From Candidatus Krumholzibacteriia bacterium (lineage in GTDB: Bacteria; Krumholzibacteriota; Krumholzibacteriia; WVZY01; JAKEHA01): DNA of 64,000 nt. Each line of letters begins with the position of its first letter. Position 1 is the first letter of the stretch. The stretch spans positions 242,184 to 306,183 of the forward strand of contig JAOUHG010000001.1 of assembly GCA_029865265.1 (NCBI GenBank), given 5' to 3'. The translations under genes and the position numbers were made by a program. Shown here piece after piece: positions 47,905 through 56,255 of this stretch. Under the pieces are notes generated by a model that worked only from the letters and a program-made list of their open reading frames with translations, made no database searches and was not told where the DNA came from.

Positions 47905-48984
47905 ATGGAACACGTCGTCGCCACCCGATACTGGCACCTCCTGGAAGACGGCCGCGTCCAGTGCGACCTGTGCCCGCGCTTCTGCAAGCTGCGCATTGGG
48001 CAAAGGGGAATGTGCTTTGTCCGCGCCAACGAAGGCGACACGGTGGTGCTCACCACCTACGGGCGCTCCAGCGGGTTCTGCGTGGACCCCATCGAGAAGA
48101 AGCCGCTCAACCACTTCCTCCCCGGCACCCCGGTGTTCTCCTTCGGGACCGCCGGCTGCAACCTCGCCTGCTCCTTCTGCCAGAACTGGGACATCTCCAA
48201 GTCGCGGGAGGTGGAGACGCTGGCCGCAGAGGCGTCGCCGGAGGCGATTGCGCGCGCGGCAGAGGAGACGGGCTGCCGTAGCGTGGCGTTCACGTACAAC
48301 GACCCGGTGATATTCATGGAATACGCCGTCGACGTGGCCATCGCGTGCCACGCGCGCGGTATCAAGACGGTGGCGGTGACGGCGGGGGAGATCTGCCCGG
48401 AGCCGCGGCGCGAGTTCTTCGCACACATCGATGCCGCCAACGTGGACCTCAAGGCCTTCACCGAGGACTTCTACTACAAGTTGTGCAAAGGAAGTCTTTC
48501 CAGCGTGCTGGACACGCTGGTCTATCTGAAACGCGAGACGAAGGTGTGGGTGGAGATCACCACGCTTCTGATTCCAGGACACAATGACTCGAACGAAGAG
48601 ATCGCCAATGAGAGCCGGTGGATCCGCGAAAACCTCGGCGTGGACGTGCCCCTGCACTTCACGGCGTTCCATCCGGATTTTCGCATGATGGACGTGCCAC
48701 CCACACCGCCGGAAACGCTCGTGCGCGCGCGCAACATCGCGCTGAAGGAAGGACTGCGCTACGTGTACGTGGGCAACGTCCACAATGAGGACGGCAGCAG
48801 CACGTACTGTCACGCGTGCGGCGAGAAGCTGATCGGTCGCGACTGGTACCAGCTCACCGCATGGAAACTTGATGCACACGGTCGCTGCAGGAAATGCGCA
48901 ACCCCGCTGCCAGGGGTGTTCGAGGCCAAGGCGGGCAAGTGGGGCGCGCGGCGGCAGCCGGTCGACATGACGAATTTTGCCTGA
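47905..48984 (+). CDS. amrS: AmrS-type radical SAM enzyme (AmmeMemoRadiSam)
   Basis: 359 aa. Radical SAM CxxxCxxC is Cys85, Cys89 and Cys92 (GCNLACSFCQNWD). An N-terminal zinc-type CxxC pair (QCDLCPRFCKLR, then GMCFVR) and SVAFTYNDPVIF, PLNHFLPGTPVFSFGTAGC and YCHACGEKLIGRDWY match the AmmeMemoRadiSam radical SAM protein, a relative of pyruvate formate-lyase activase. The C-terminal CHACG/CRKCA pair may hold a second cluster. Its usual partners, AMMECR1 and Memo, are not next to it; the CDF gene follows after 59 bases. Confidence 0.88.
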   Translation: MEHVVATRYWHLLEDGRVQCDLCPRFCKLRIGQRGMCFVRANEGDTVVLTTYGRSSGFCVDPIEKKPLNHFLPGTPVFSFGTAGCNLACSFCQNWDISKSREVETLAAEASPEAIARAAEETGCRSVAFTYNDPVIFMEYAVDVAIACHARGIKTVAVTAGEICPEPRREFFAHIDAANVDLKAFTEDFYYKLCKGSLSSVLDTLVYLKRETKVWVEITTLLIPGHNDSNEEIANESRWIRENLGVDVPLHFTAFHPDFRMMDVPPTPPETLVRARNIALKEGLRYVYVGNVHNEDGSSTYCHACGEKLIGRDWYQLTAWKLDAHGRCRKCATPLPGVFEAKAGKWGARRQPVDMTNFA

Positions 48985-49006
48985 TCGCCCGGGGATCAGC
49001 GTTCCC

Positions 49007-49036
49007 TTGTCAAGATTCGCGCCCGGGTGCGAAAAT
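49007..49036 (+). promoter_or_regulatory. Promoter of the CDF gene, leaderless layout
   Basis: TTGTCA (49007-49012), 18 bases, GAAAAT (49031-49036), ending seven bases before ATG 49044; no ribosome binding site fits. Confidence 0.5.
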
Positions 49037-49043
49037 CCCCTCC

Positions 49044-49994
49044 ATGCACTCTCACCCCTATCCCTCCGTTCGCCACGATCATACCTTTGGACAGGATCGC
49101 AGGCGCCCCGGCGAGAGCCGCACCGTGATGGTCATCGGGCTCACGGCAACCATGATGGTTGTCGAAATCGCTGCGGGCATCGCTTTCGGTTCGATGGTGC
49201 TCCTGGCCGATGGTCTGCACATGGCTTCGCACGCGGTTGCGTTGTGCGTGAATGTCTTTGCCTACGTGTACGCCCGGCGCTACGCCGGGGATCCGCGGTA
49301 CAGCTTTGGCACGGGGAAGGTGAACGCGCTGGGTGGTTTCAGCGGAGCGGTGTTGCTGGCGGTCTTCTGCCTCTTGATGGCTGCGGAGAGCTTCGAGCGC
49401 CTGCTGCACCCGGTGGCTATTGTGTTCGATCAGGCCATCCTGGTGGCGGTAATCGGCCTGGTGGTCAACGGGTTGAGCGCCGCCATCCTGGGCGCACGCC
49501 ATACCCACGAGGATGAACTTGAGGTACACGATCACCACCACGATCACAACCTTCGCTCCGCATACCTGCACGTCCTGGCGGACGCGCTCACATCGGTATT
49601 CGCAATCGCCGCGCTGCTGGCCGGAAAATACCTGGGGCTCTCATGGATGGATCCGGTGATGGGCTTCGTGGGAGCAGTTCTCGTGGGGCGGTGGTCGGTG
49701 GGCCTGCTTCGTTCCACAAGCCTCATTCTGCTCGATCGCCAGGGTTCGGAGGATGCGCGGAAGGAGATTGAGCAGTGCATCCAATCCGACGGGGACAGCA
49801 AGGTGACTGACCTGCACCTCTGGTGCATCGGGCCCGGAATATTCTCGCTTGTGATGACGGTGGTCGCCCGCGATCCCGCGACACCCGACGAGTACCGCGA
49901 ACGTCTTCCAAAGGGCAGAGGACTCGCACACGTATCGATCGAGGTGCAGCGGCATGCCGACGAGGCGCAGGAGCGCTTGCTCTACGAGCATTGA
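49044..49994 (+). CDS. Cation diffusion facilitator, DmeF-like (Co/Ni efflux)
   Basis: 316 aa. Six membrane helices with CDF signatures: LADGLHMASHAVALCVNVFAY, where His replaces one Asp of the usual site A as in DmeF proteins, and YLHVLADALTSVFAIAALL. A His-rich loop (HTHEDELEVHDHHHDHN) between helices 4 and 5 and a His-rich N-terminus (MHSHPYPSVRHDH) bind metal. DmeF relatives export cobalt and nickel, so the metal is inferred from this site pattern. The start ATG is supported by the promoter layout. Confidence 0.88.
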   Translation: MHSHPYPSVRHDHTFGQDRRRPGESRTVMVIGLTATMMVVEIAAGIAFGSMVLLADGLHMASHAVALCVNVFAYVYARRYAGDPRYSFGTGKVNALGGFSGAVLLAVFCLLMAAESFERLLHPVAIVFDQAILVAVIGLVVNGLSAAILGARHTHEDELEVHDHHHDHNLRSAYLHVLADALTSVFAIAALLAGKYLGLSWMDPVMGFVGAVLVGRWSVGLLRSTSLILLDRQGSEDARKEIEQCIQSDGDSKVTDLHLWCIGPGIFSLVMTVVARDPATPDEYRERLPKGRGLAHVSIEVQRHADEAQERLLYEH

Positions 49995-50007
49995 TCACGT
50001 TTTTCGT

Positions 50008-50036
50008 TGTTCCTGCACACGGAAGCGATTAGTATC
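50008..50036 (+). promoter_or_regulatory. Promoter of the 50105 lipoprotein gene
   Basis: TTGTTC (50008-50013), 17 bases, TAGTAT (50031-50036). A ribosome binding site CAGGAGA follows before ATG 50105. Confidence 0.65.
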
Positions 50037-50104
50037 GCATGAGCTTAGAGAATCAGCGCCGCGGGGATCCCTCCAACCTTGTCAAGCTTTCAGGAGATCA
50101 GATC

Positions 50105-51514
50105 ATGAAATTCAAATATGCATGCATGCTGGCTGTGCTTTGTTGTCTGTTCGCTCTTGCGTGCGGCAAGAAGGGCGAGTCTTTGACGGCCGACGAGGCC
50201 CGTTCCATCGCCAGAGAGGCCTACATCTACGCCTTCCCGATGGTGGACGGGTATCGAATCATGCACGCCTACTACATGGCGCCGGGCACGCCAGAGTACA
50301 AGGCCCCCATGAACCAGCTGGCGAGCATGGCGCGTGTGTATACCCCGGAAGACCGGGCCGTGCAGACGCCCAACTCCGACACGCCGTATTCGTTTGTGGG
50401 CGCGGACCTGCGGGCGGAGCCGCTGGTGCTGACCGTTCCGGAAATCGAAAAGGATCGATACTACTCGATCCAGCTGGTCGACGCGTACACGCACAACTTC
50501 GCGTATATCGGCAGTCGTGCCACCGGCAACGAGGCTGGGAATTTCCTGCTGGCCGGCCCGGACTGGAAGGGCGAGACGCCGAGCGGTGTCAAAGCGGTTA
50601 TCCGGAGCGAGACGAACCTCGTGCTCGGCATCTATCGCACGCAGCTCTTTGATGCCGCTGACTTGGAAAAAGTGAAGGCCATCCAGGCGGAATACAAGGT
50701 GCAGCTTCTGAGCGATTTCCTGGGCACGCCGGGCCCCGCCGCCGCCCCCGCGCTCGATTACCCGGCGCCCTTGACGCCGGATGCGGAGAGGACATCGCTG
50801 GATGTGTTTTCGATCCTGAACTTCTTGCTCACGTCGTTCTGTCCCACGGTGCCATCGGAAGTGCAGCTCATGGAGCGCTTCGCGAAGATCGGCGTGGGCC
50901 CGGGGCAGACGTTCAACATCGCAAAGCTCTCGCCGGAAATGAAAGAGGCGCTCTCCGGTGGCATCACGGATGCGTGGACGGAGTTTGATACGTTCAAGAA
51001 GACCAAGCTCGACACCGGCGAGACCACGTCGGGAGACATGTTTGGCACGCGCGAGTTCCTCAAGAATAACTACCTGTATCGCATGGCGGCGGCCATCATG
51101 GGCATCTACGGCAACTCCGGGATGGAGGCCATGTATCCGATCTACACGATGGATGCGGACGGCGCGAAGCTCGACGCCAGCAGCAACCGCTACACAGTCC
51201 GTTTTGCGCCGGGGCAGCTGCCGCCGGTCAACGCGTTCTGGTCGCTGACCATGTACGACCTGCCCGGCCAGTTCCTGGTGGCCAATCCGCTGAATCGCTA
51301 CCTGCTCAACTCGCCCATGCTGCCGAATCTCAAGAAGGATGCGGACGGCGGACTCACGCTCTACATCCAGAGCGATTCGCCCGGCAAGGATAGGGAGGCC
51401 AACTGGCTTCCGGCGCCGAAGGCACCGTTCATGATGGCGATGCGGCTCTACTGGCCGAAGGAAGAGGCGCTCAACGGCACGTGGACGCCGCCCAAGGCGA
51501 TGCGCGTGCAGTAG
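50105..51514 (+). CDS. DUF1254/DUF1214 lipoprotein
   Basis: 469 aa; CAGGAG precedes the ATG. The N-terminus is hydrophobic and ends in ALACGKKGE, a probable lipoprotein signal peptide with Cys20 as the lipid site. The DUF1254 part (about 30-160) has REAYIYAFPMVDGYRIM, VQTPNSDTPYSF and YYSIQLVDAYTHNFAYIGSRATG. The DUF1214 part (about 350-465) has NRYTVRFAPGQLPPVNAFWSLTMYD and LTLYIQSDSPG. These paired domains are widespread, exported and of unknown function. It stands alone, converging on a small lipoprotein gene after nine bases. Confidence 0.85.
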   Translation: MKFKYACMLAVLCCLFALACGKKGESLTADEARSIAREAYIYAFPMVDGYRIMHAYYMAPGTPEYKAPMNQLASMARVYTPEDRAVQTPNSDTPYSFVGADLRAEPLVLTVPEIEKDRYYSIQLVDAYTHNFAYIGSRATGNEAGNFLLAGPDWKGETPSGVKAVIRSETNLVLGIYRTQLFDAADLEKVKAIQAEYKVQLLSDFLGTPGPAAAPALDYPAPLTPDAERTSLDVFSILNFLLTSFCPTVPSEVQLMERFAKIGVGPGQTFNIAKLSPEMKEALSGGITDAWTEFDTFKKTKLDTGETTSGDMFGTREFLKNNYLYRMAAAIMGIYGNSGMEAMYPIYTMDADGAKLDASSNRYTVRFAPGQLPPVNAFWSLTMYDLPGQFLVANPLNRYLLNSPMLPNLKKDADGGLTLYIQSDSPGKDREANWLPAPKAPFMMAMRLYWPKEEALNGTWTPPKAMRVQ

Positions 51515-51523
51515 CGCGCGGCG

Positions 51524-51898
51524 CTACACGCAGGGCAGGCAGTCGAATATCTCGACCCGCGTCTTCACGTTCGCGCGGATCTTCACGGGCGTGTCGTAGT
51601 GCAGCAGGGACGGCCCACCGCGGTTGATTTCGTACGCGCGCAGCGTGTACGCACCCGCCGGCAGTACGAACAGTGCGTAGCCCGCGTGGTTGGTCTTGCG
51701 GACGATGCCGAGTTCCACGATCTCCACGCGCTTGTCGGGCACGCCTTCGTCCCCGAAGTAAACGCGGACGAGGAGTTTGCCCGAATCGTAGATGGCGACC
51801 GCCTGCGCGGATCCGGTCTCCGATGATGGAGCGGTGGAGTCCTGGCAGGATAGCGTTAGCAAGGCGAGGCACATCGTGAAAACGAGGAGAGGCTTCAT
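51524..51898 (-). CDS. Small lipoprotein with a beta-sandwich domain
   Basis: 124 aa from the ATG at 51898, seven bases after GGAGG. The signal peptide ends LLTLSCQDS with Cys18 as the probable lipidated residue, and a Ser/Thr/Gly-rich linker follows. The rest reads as a short carboxypeptidase-regulatory-like or PEGA-type beta sandwich (LLVRVYFGDEGVPDKRVEIVELG, VLPAGAYTLRAYEINRG), with a final Cys pair FDCLPCV. The function is unknown. Its upstream region also holds the hppD promoter, read in the other direction. Confidence 0.65.
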   Translation of the reverse strand: MKPLLVFTMCLALLTLSCQDSTAPSSETGSAQAVAIYDSGKLLVRVYFGDEGVPDKRVEIVELGIVRKTNHAGYALFVLPAGAYTLRAYEINRGGPSLLHYDTPVKIRANVKTRVEIFDCLPCV

Positions 51899-51994
51899 CT
51901 GGGCACCTCCGGGGTACCGGGTTCCTGGGGCGGGGTCCGACACAAGAAGCATATCCCTCCTGGGCCGACTCCGCCAGTGCTTGCCCGCCCCTCG

Positions 51995-52023
51995 TTGATT
52001 TCCTGTCCCAAAATGCCTACAAT
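51995..52023 (+). promoter_or_regulatory. Promoter of hppD
   Basis: TTGATT (51995-52000), exactly 17 bases, TACAAT (52018-52023), about 88 bases before the start. Confidence 0.7.
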
Positions 52024-52111
52024 GCCCCCATGCCCGCCCGGCCGCACCCGGTTGGCCCCCCGGCGGATTTCTATTTAGACCCCGCGACGCCCATCAGGAG
52101 GCTAAATCATA

Positions 52112-53203
52112 ATGAAACCTACGTTTAAGCTGCTCGGCTTCGACCACGTCACCTTTGCGGTGGGTAACGCCAAGCAGGCCGCGCATTACTACCAGACCGT
52201 CTACGGCTTCGACCTGGTGGGCTATCGCGGCCTCGAACAGGGCGACCGCGAGACCGCGAGCTACGTCCTCAAGCAGAACCAGGTCATCTTCGTGCTGAAC
52301 AGCCCGTACAAGTCCGCGTCGCCGCTCAACGGTCTTCTCTCGAAGCATGGCGACGGCGTCACCGACATCGCCTTCGCGGTGGACGACGCGGTGAAGGCGT
52401 GGGAGCACACCACCAAGAATGGTGCGAAGAGTGCCTTCGAGCCACGCACCATGAAAGACGACGGCGGCAAGGTGATCGTGTCCGGCATCCACACCTACGG
52501 CGATGTCACCCACACCTTCGTGCAGCGCGAGGGGTACAAGGGCATGTTCCTGCCCGGCTACGCGCCGGTGAAGTCGCGCATCAAGCCCGATCCGGTGGGC
52601 TTCCTCTTCATCGACCACATCGTCGGCAACCAGCCCGACAACGAGATGGAGAACGTGGTTCGCTTCTACGAGAACATCTTTGGTTTCCAGCGCCTGTGGA
52701 CGGTGGACGACAAGGACATCTCCACCGAGTACACCGCGCTGCGTTCCATCGTCGTGTCCGACGAGGCCGAGAACATCAAGATGCCCATCAACGAGCCGGC
52801 GCAGGGCATGAAGAAGTCGCAGATCGAGGAGTACGTGGAGTTCAACTCCGGCGCGGGCGTGCAGCACATCGCCATGGCCACCAACGACATCTCCACCACG
52901 GTGAAGAAGCTGGTGGCCAACGGCACGGATTTCCTGTACGTGCCGGACAGCTACTACGACACGCTCAAGGAGCGGGTGGGCGAGATCGACGAAGACATCG
53001 AGGCGCTGCGCAAGCTGGGCATCCTGGTGGACCGCGACGACCGCGGCTACCTGCTGCAGCTCTTCACCAAGCCGGTGCAGGATCGCCCCACGCTGTTCTT
53101 CGAGCTGATCCAGCGCAAGGCCGCGCGTTCGTTCGGCAAGGGCAACTTCAAGGCCCTCTTCGAGTCCATCGAGCGCGAGCAGGAGCGCCGCGGCACTCTG
53201 TAA
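52112..53203 (+). CDS. hppD: 4-hydroxyphenylpyruvate dioxygenase
   Basis: 363 aa; AGGAGG lies 8-14 bases before the ATG. Two vicinal-oxygen-chelate halves. The iron ligands are His169 (LFIDHIVGNQP), His252 (GVQHIAMATNDI) and Glu331 (LFFELIQRK), in the spacing known for HPPD. The C-terminal helix region (RKAARSFGKGNFKALFESIEREQ) covers the active site. It converts 4-hydroxyphenylpyruvate to homogentisate in tyrosine catabolism; the next enzyme, HmgA, is encoded 1.9 kb downstream. A gene for a secreted sorted protein separates the two. Confidence 0.95.
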   Translation: MKPTFKLLGFDHVTFAVGNAKQAAHYYQTVYGFDLVGYRGLEQGDRETASYVLKQNQVIFVLNSPYKSASPLNGLLSKHGDGVTDIAFAVDDAVKAWEHTTKNGAKSAFEPRTMKDDGGKVIVSGIHTYGDVTHTFVQREGYKGMFLPGYAPVKSRIKPDPVGFLFIDHIVGNQPDNEMENVVRFYENIFGFQRLWTVDDKDISTEYTALRSIVVSDEAENIKMPINEPAQGMKKSQIEEYVEFNSGAGVQHIAMATNDISTTVKKLVANGTDFLYVPDSYYDTLKERVGEIDEDIEALRKLGILVDRDDRGYLLQLFTKPVQDRPTLFFELIQRKAARSFGKGNFKALFESIEREQERRGTL

Positions 53204-53228
53204 TCGGCCGGCACGGCCACCCGGTGGG

Positions 53229-53257
53229 TTGCACTCGTGGTGCGTTAATGGTATCCT
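53229..53257 (+). promoter_or_regulatory. Promoter of the 53306 gene
   Basis: TTGCAC (53229-53234), 17 bases, TATCCT (53252-53257). It shows the sorted-protein gene can be expressed without hppD. Confidence 0.6.
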
Positions 53258-53305
53258 TACCTATCGACATCGAACGCAGTGCCCCGAACCCTCCGGGTGG
53301 TTGCA

Positions 53306-54985
53306 ATGACCCGAGCCTCCAGGACGATCGCGGCGTGTACCGCCATGGCGCTCCTCGCCGCCGCACAACCCTCCTTTGCTGCCTGGGCCCTCGACGGGGT
53401 CCGGGTTGCCAACAACACCTTGATCGCCAGCCTGCCCGTCGTCGCGCCTGATGGCTACGGCGGCATCCTCGTCGCCTGGATGGAAGACATCAACCAGATG
53501 GGGCATACCAATCAGGGCGCGGTCTACGTGCAACGGATCGCGAGCGACGGCACGGTGATATGGGGTGCCACGGGCATCAAGCTCACGCTCGGCAACTCCG
53601 AGGGGTTCACGCCGCTCGTCACGGCGGATGGCGAGGGAGGGGCGATCGTCGCCTGGTCGGATCCGCTCACACTCGCCGGTGCGCGCATTCAGCGCGTGAA
53701 TTTTCTGGGCTCGCAGGTGTGGACGACGGGCGGCGCTCCGGTCGGGCCGCAAATCGCCTTCGAATGGGCCCATGCACTCGTCCCGGACGGTGTGGGCGGC
53801 GTAACGGTTCTGTTCGTCGATTGGCGCGACGGAGAATCGGATTTCTATCTTCAGAGGTTGAATGCATCCGGTGTGGGCCAGTGGGGGACGGGCGTGCCGG
53901 TTTGCATCGGAGCGTGGTCGAAAGGTGACGGTCTGTTGATCCCGGACGGCGAGGGTGGCGTGATTGCGGCGTGGCACGACCAGCGCAGCGATCCGGATAG
54001 TGATGTCTACGCGCAACGGGTCAACTTCCTCGCTACGGCCCTGTGGACGACCAGCGGTGTGCAGATGACCACGTTGCCGGGCAGCGAATCAGCCTTCACC
54101 ATGACAGGCGACGGTGCCTCCGGCTTGATTGGCGCGTGGAGCTACAACCTGGATATCTTTGCGCAGCGCCTGGACTTCGGCGGTACGAAACAGTGGGGCG
54201 CGACCGGTCTGTCCGTTGCCGTGATCCCGACATCCAATCAGTTCGCACCGACGGTTGCGACGGATGACAACGGTGGCGCGTTCATCTTCTGGAAGGACAC
54301 CCGCTCTGGAAACGGGACCCAGATCTATGGCGAGCGGTTGGATGGAAGCGGCGCGGCGTACTGGATTCCCGGCGGCATTCCGCTTTCCGGAACGCCCGGT
54401 TCGATCAGCGGAGGCTATATTCACGCCGTCCGCGATGGAAACGGCGGCGCGATTGTCGCGTTCGGGAAATCTCCTGTCGGCGACTACGAGGCGCGCGCGA
54501 TGCGTGTGGATGACCTCGGGTCGGTTCTATGGAACGAGTCTGCCCTCAGCGCCACCTACCACATCTCGGTCCCCGAGATCGTGGGCTCGGCAACGGGCGA
54601 GGCGATCCTGGCCTGGCAGGACAACCGCGGCGCTCCAAACGACCAGAACTACGCCATGAAGGTGCCGTTCATCGCCTCCGGCGTGGACGACCACGCGCCG
54701 TCCATCGGTGCGGTGCGTATTCTCTCGGTGAATCCGAATCCATTCAACGGGAGCGCGCAAGTTCAACTGGACGTTGAGCGCGGCGGGCCGCTGGCGCTGG
54801 AGATCTTCGATGTCGCCGGCCGGCGGGTGTGGTCGGGCCGTGACGCGGTGGGTGGTCCCGGCGGCGCATCGATCCGCATCCGTGCGCACGATGATTCCGG
54901 CGCCGCGCTCGCAAGCGGCGTGTACTTCCTGCGCGTCACCTCCCACGGCGTCACCGCGACGCACCGCCTGGTCGTGCTGCGCTAG
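53306..54985 (+). CDS. Secreted protein with repeated beta-strands and FlgD-type sorting domain
   Basis: 559 aa from the ATG at 53306 (GGGTGG upstream); a GTG at 53279 is the alternative. Signal peptide (ending AAQPSFA). Residues about 30-460 consist of roughly seven repeats of the form P-DGxGGxxVAWxDxR, each with strand VYxQRxNxxGxxxW (for example ADGEGGAIVAWSD, PDGEGGVIAAWHDQR, DGNGGAIVAFGKS), suggesting a beta-propeller. The last 85 residues are a FlgD-type sorting domain: VNPNPFNGSAQVQL, IFDVAGRRVWSG, GVYFLRV and terminal HRLVVLR. It lies between hppD and hmgA but has its own promoter, so a role in tyrosine breakdown is not indicated. Confidence 0.75.
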   Translation: MTRASRTIAACTAMALLAAAQPSFAAWALDGVRVANNTLIASLPVVAPDGYGGILVAWMEDINQMGHTNQGAVYVQRIASDGTVIWGATGIKLTLGNSEGFTPLVTADGEGGAIVAWSDPLTLAGARIQRVNFLGSQVWTTGGAPVGPQIAFEWAHALVPDGVGGVTVLFVDWRDGESDFYLQRLNASGVGQWGTGVPVCIGAWSKGDGLLIPDGEGGVIAAWHDQRSDPDSDVYAQRVNFLATALWTTSGVQMTTLPGSESAFTMTGDGASGLIGAWSYNLDIFAQRLDFGGTKQWGATGLSVAVIPTSNQFAPTVATDDNGGAFIFWKDTRSGNGTQIYGERLDGSGAAYWIPGGIPLSGTPGSISGGYIHAVRDGNGGAIVAFGKSPVGDYEARAMRVDDLGSVLWNESALSATYHISVPEIVGSATGEAILAWQDNRGAPNDQNYAMKVPFIASGVDDHAPSIGAVRILSVNPNPFNGSAQVQLDVERGGPLALEIFDVAGRRVWSGRDAVGGPGGASIRIRAHDDSGAALASGVYFLRVTSHGVTATHRLVVLR

Positions 54986-54993
54986 CGCGCGCG

Positions 54994-55022
54994 TTGCTTT
55001 TCCCGCCCAAACGCCTTAATAT
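54994..55022 (+). promoter_or_regulatory. Promoter of hmgA
   Basis: TTGCTT (54994-54999), 17 bases, TAATAT (55017-55022), with AGGAGTCACC before ATG 55088. Confidence 0.7.
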
Positions 55023-55087
55023 GCGGGTAGTTCGCCCATCGGTGCGGCAGGGACGCCCGCCGGGAGCGGCGACGAGGAGTCACCACC

Positions 55088-56242
55088 ATGCCAGTCTATA
55101 TTCAGCGCGGGAAGATCCCGAAGCACCGGCACGTCCAGTTCCGCAAGGCGGACGGCACGCACCACTACGAAGAGCACATCAGCCGCCTCGGCTTCTCGGA
55201 CATCTATTCCAACGTCTATCACCTGCACATGCCCACGCGGGTGGCAAAGGTGGGGAAGTTCCATCCCGTCAAAATCGAGGCGCTCGAGGGCGAACACCGC
55301 CATCGCCACCTCAAGACCTTCGAGTTGAAGCCGGAGGGAAACTGGCTCAGTGGACGCCGCCCGCTGATGTTCAACAACGACATCATCATGGGCACTGCGA
55401 GCCCCAAGAAGGGCGCGGTGGACTTCTTCTACAAGAACGCCACCTGCGACGAGGTGCTTTTCATCCACAAGGGGAGCGGCGTGCTGGAGAGCATGTTCGG
55501 GAACCTGGTGTTCGGCGAGGGCGACTACGTGGTGGTTCCGCGCGGCGTCATTTACCAGGTGAAGTTCGACACCGAGGACAACCGCGTGTTCTGGGTGGAG
55601 TCTTACGGACCGGTGGACTGGCCCAAACATTTTCGCAACCAGTACGGCCAGCTGCTCGAAGACGCGCCGTACTGCGAGCGCGACATCCGGCAGCCGGAGT
55701 TCGTGGCGCCGGCGGACAAGACCGGCGAGTTTCCCATCCACATCCGTCTCCACGACGGCATCCAGGAGTACCAGTGGGGGCAGCACCCGTTCGATCTGGT
55801 GGGCTACGACGGGCACTACTACCCCTGGATATTCAATATCCGCGACTACATGCCCAAGGTGGGACGCGTGCACCTGCCACCGCCGTCGCACCTCACTTTC
55901 ACGGGTCCCGGCTACGTGATGTGTTCGTTCTGCCCGCGCCCGTTCGATTTCGATGAGAACGCGGTGCCGGTGCCGTACGCGCACTCCAACGTGGATAGCG
56001 ACGAGGTGCTCTACTACGTGGAGGGCAACTTCATGAGCCGCAAGGGCATCGAGGTGGGCTCGATTACGCTGCACCCGTACGGCATTCCGCACGGGCCGCA
56101 GCCGGGCCTGCTGGAGAAATCGCTGGGTGCGAAGGAAACCAAGGAGCTCGCGGTGATGGTGGACACGTTTGCGCCGCTCAAGGTGGCCAGGCTGGCCGGC
56201 ACCATCGACGACCCGCAGTACCCGTACAGCTGGCAGTACTAG
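55088..56242 (+). CDS. hmgA: Homogentisate 1,2-dioxygenase
   Basis: 384 aa, a bit shorter than the roughly 430-445 of typical proteobacterial or human enzymes. The cupin core is intact: EVLFIHKGSGVLESMFG, VVVPRGVIYQV, then YAHSNVDSDEVLYYVEGNFMSRKGIEVGSITLHPYGIPHGPQPG, which carries the His, Glu and His iron ligands and the homogentisate-binding GIPHGPQPG. It opens homogentisate to maleylacetoacetate. With HppD it covers the middle of tyrosine catabolism; no maleylacetoacetate isomerase or fumarylacetoacetase is in the window. The flavin reductase gene starts 13 bases downstream. Confidence 0.93.
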   Translation: MPVYIQRGKIPKHRHVQFRKADGTHHYEEHISRLGFSDIYSNVYHLHMPTRVAKVGKFHPVKIEALEGEHRHRHLKTFELKPEGNWLSGRRPLMFNNDIIMGTASPKKGAVDFFYKNATCDEVLFIHKGSGVLESMFGNLVFGEGDYVVVPRGVIYQVKFDTEDNRVFWVESYGPVDWPKHFRNQYGQLLEDAPYCERDIRQPEFVAPADKTGEFPIHIRLHDGIQEYQWGQHPFDLVGYDGHYYPWIFNIRDYMPKVGRVHLPPPSHLTFTGPGYVMCSFCPRPFDFDENAVPVPYAHSNVDSDEVLYYVEGNFMSRKGIEVGSITLHPYGIPHGPQPGLLEKSLGAKETKELAVMVDTFAPLKVARLAGTIDDPQYPYSWQY

Positions 56243-56255
56243 CCGGGCGGCGCGC

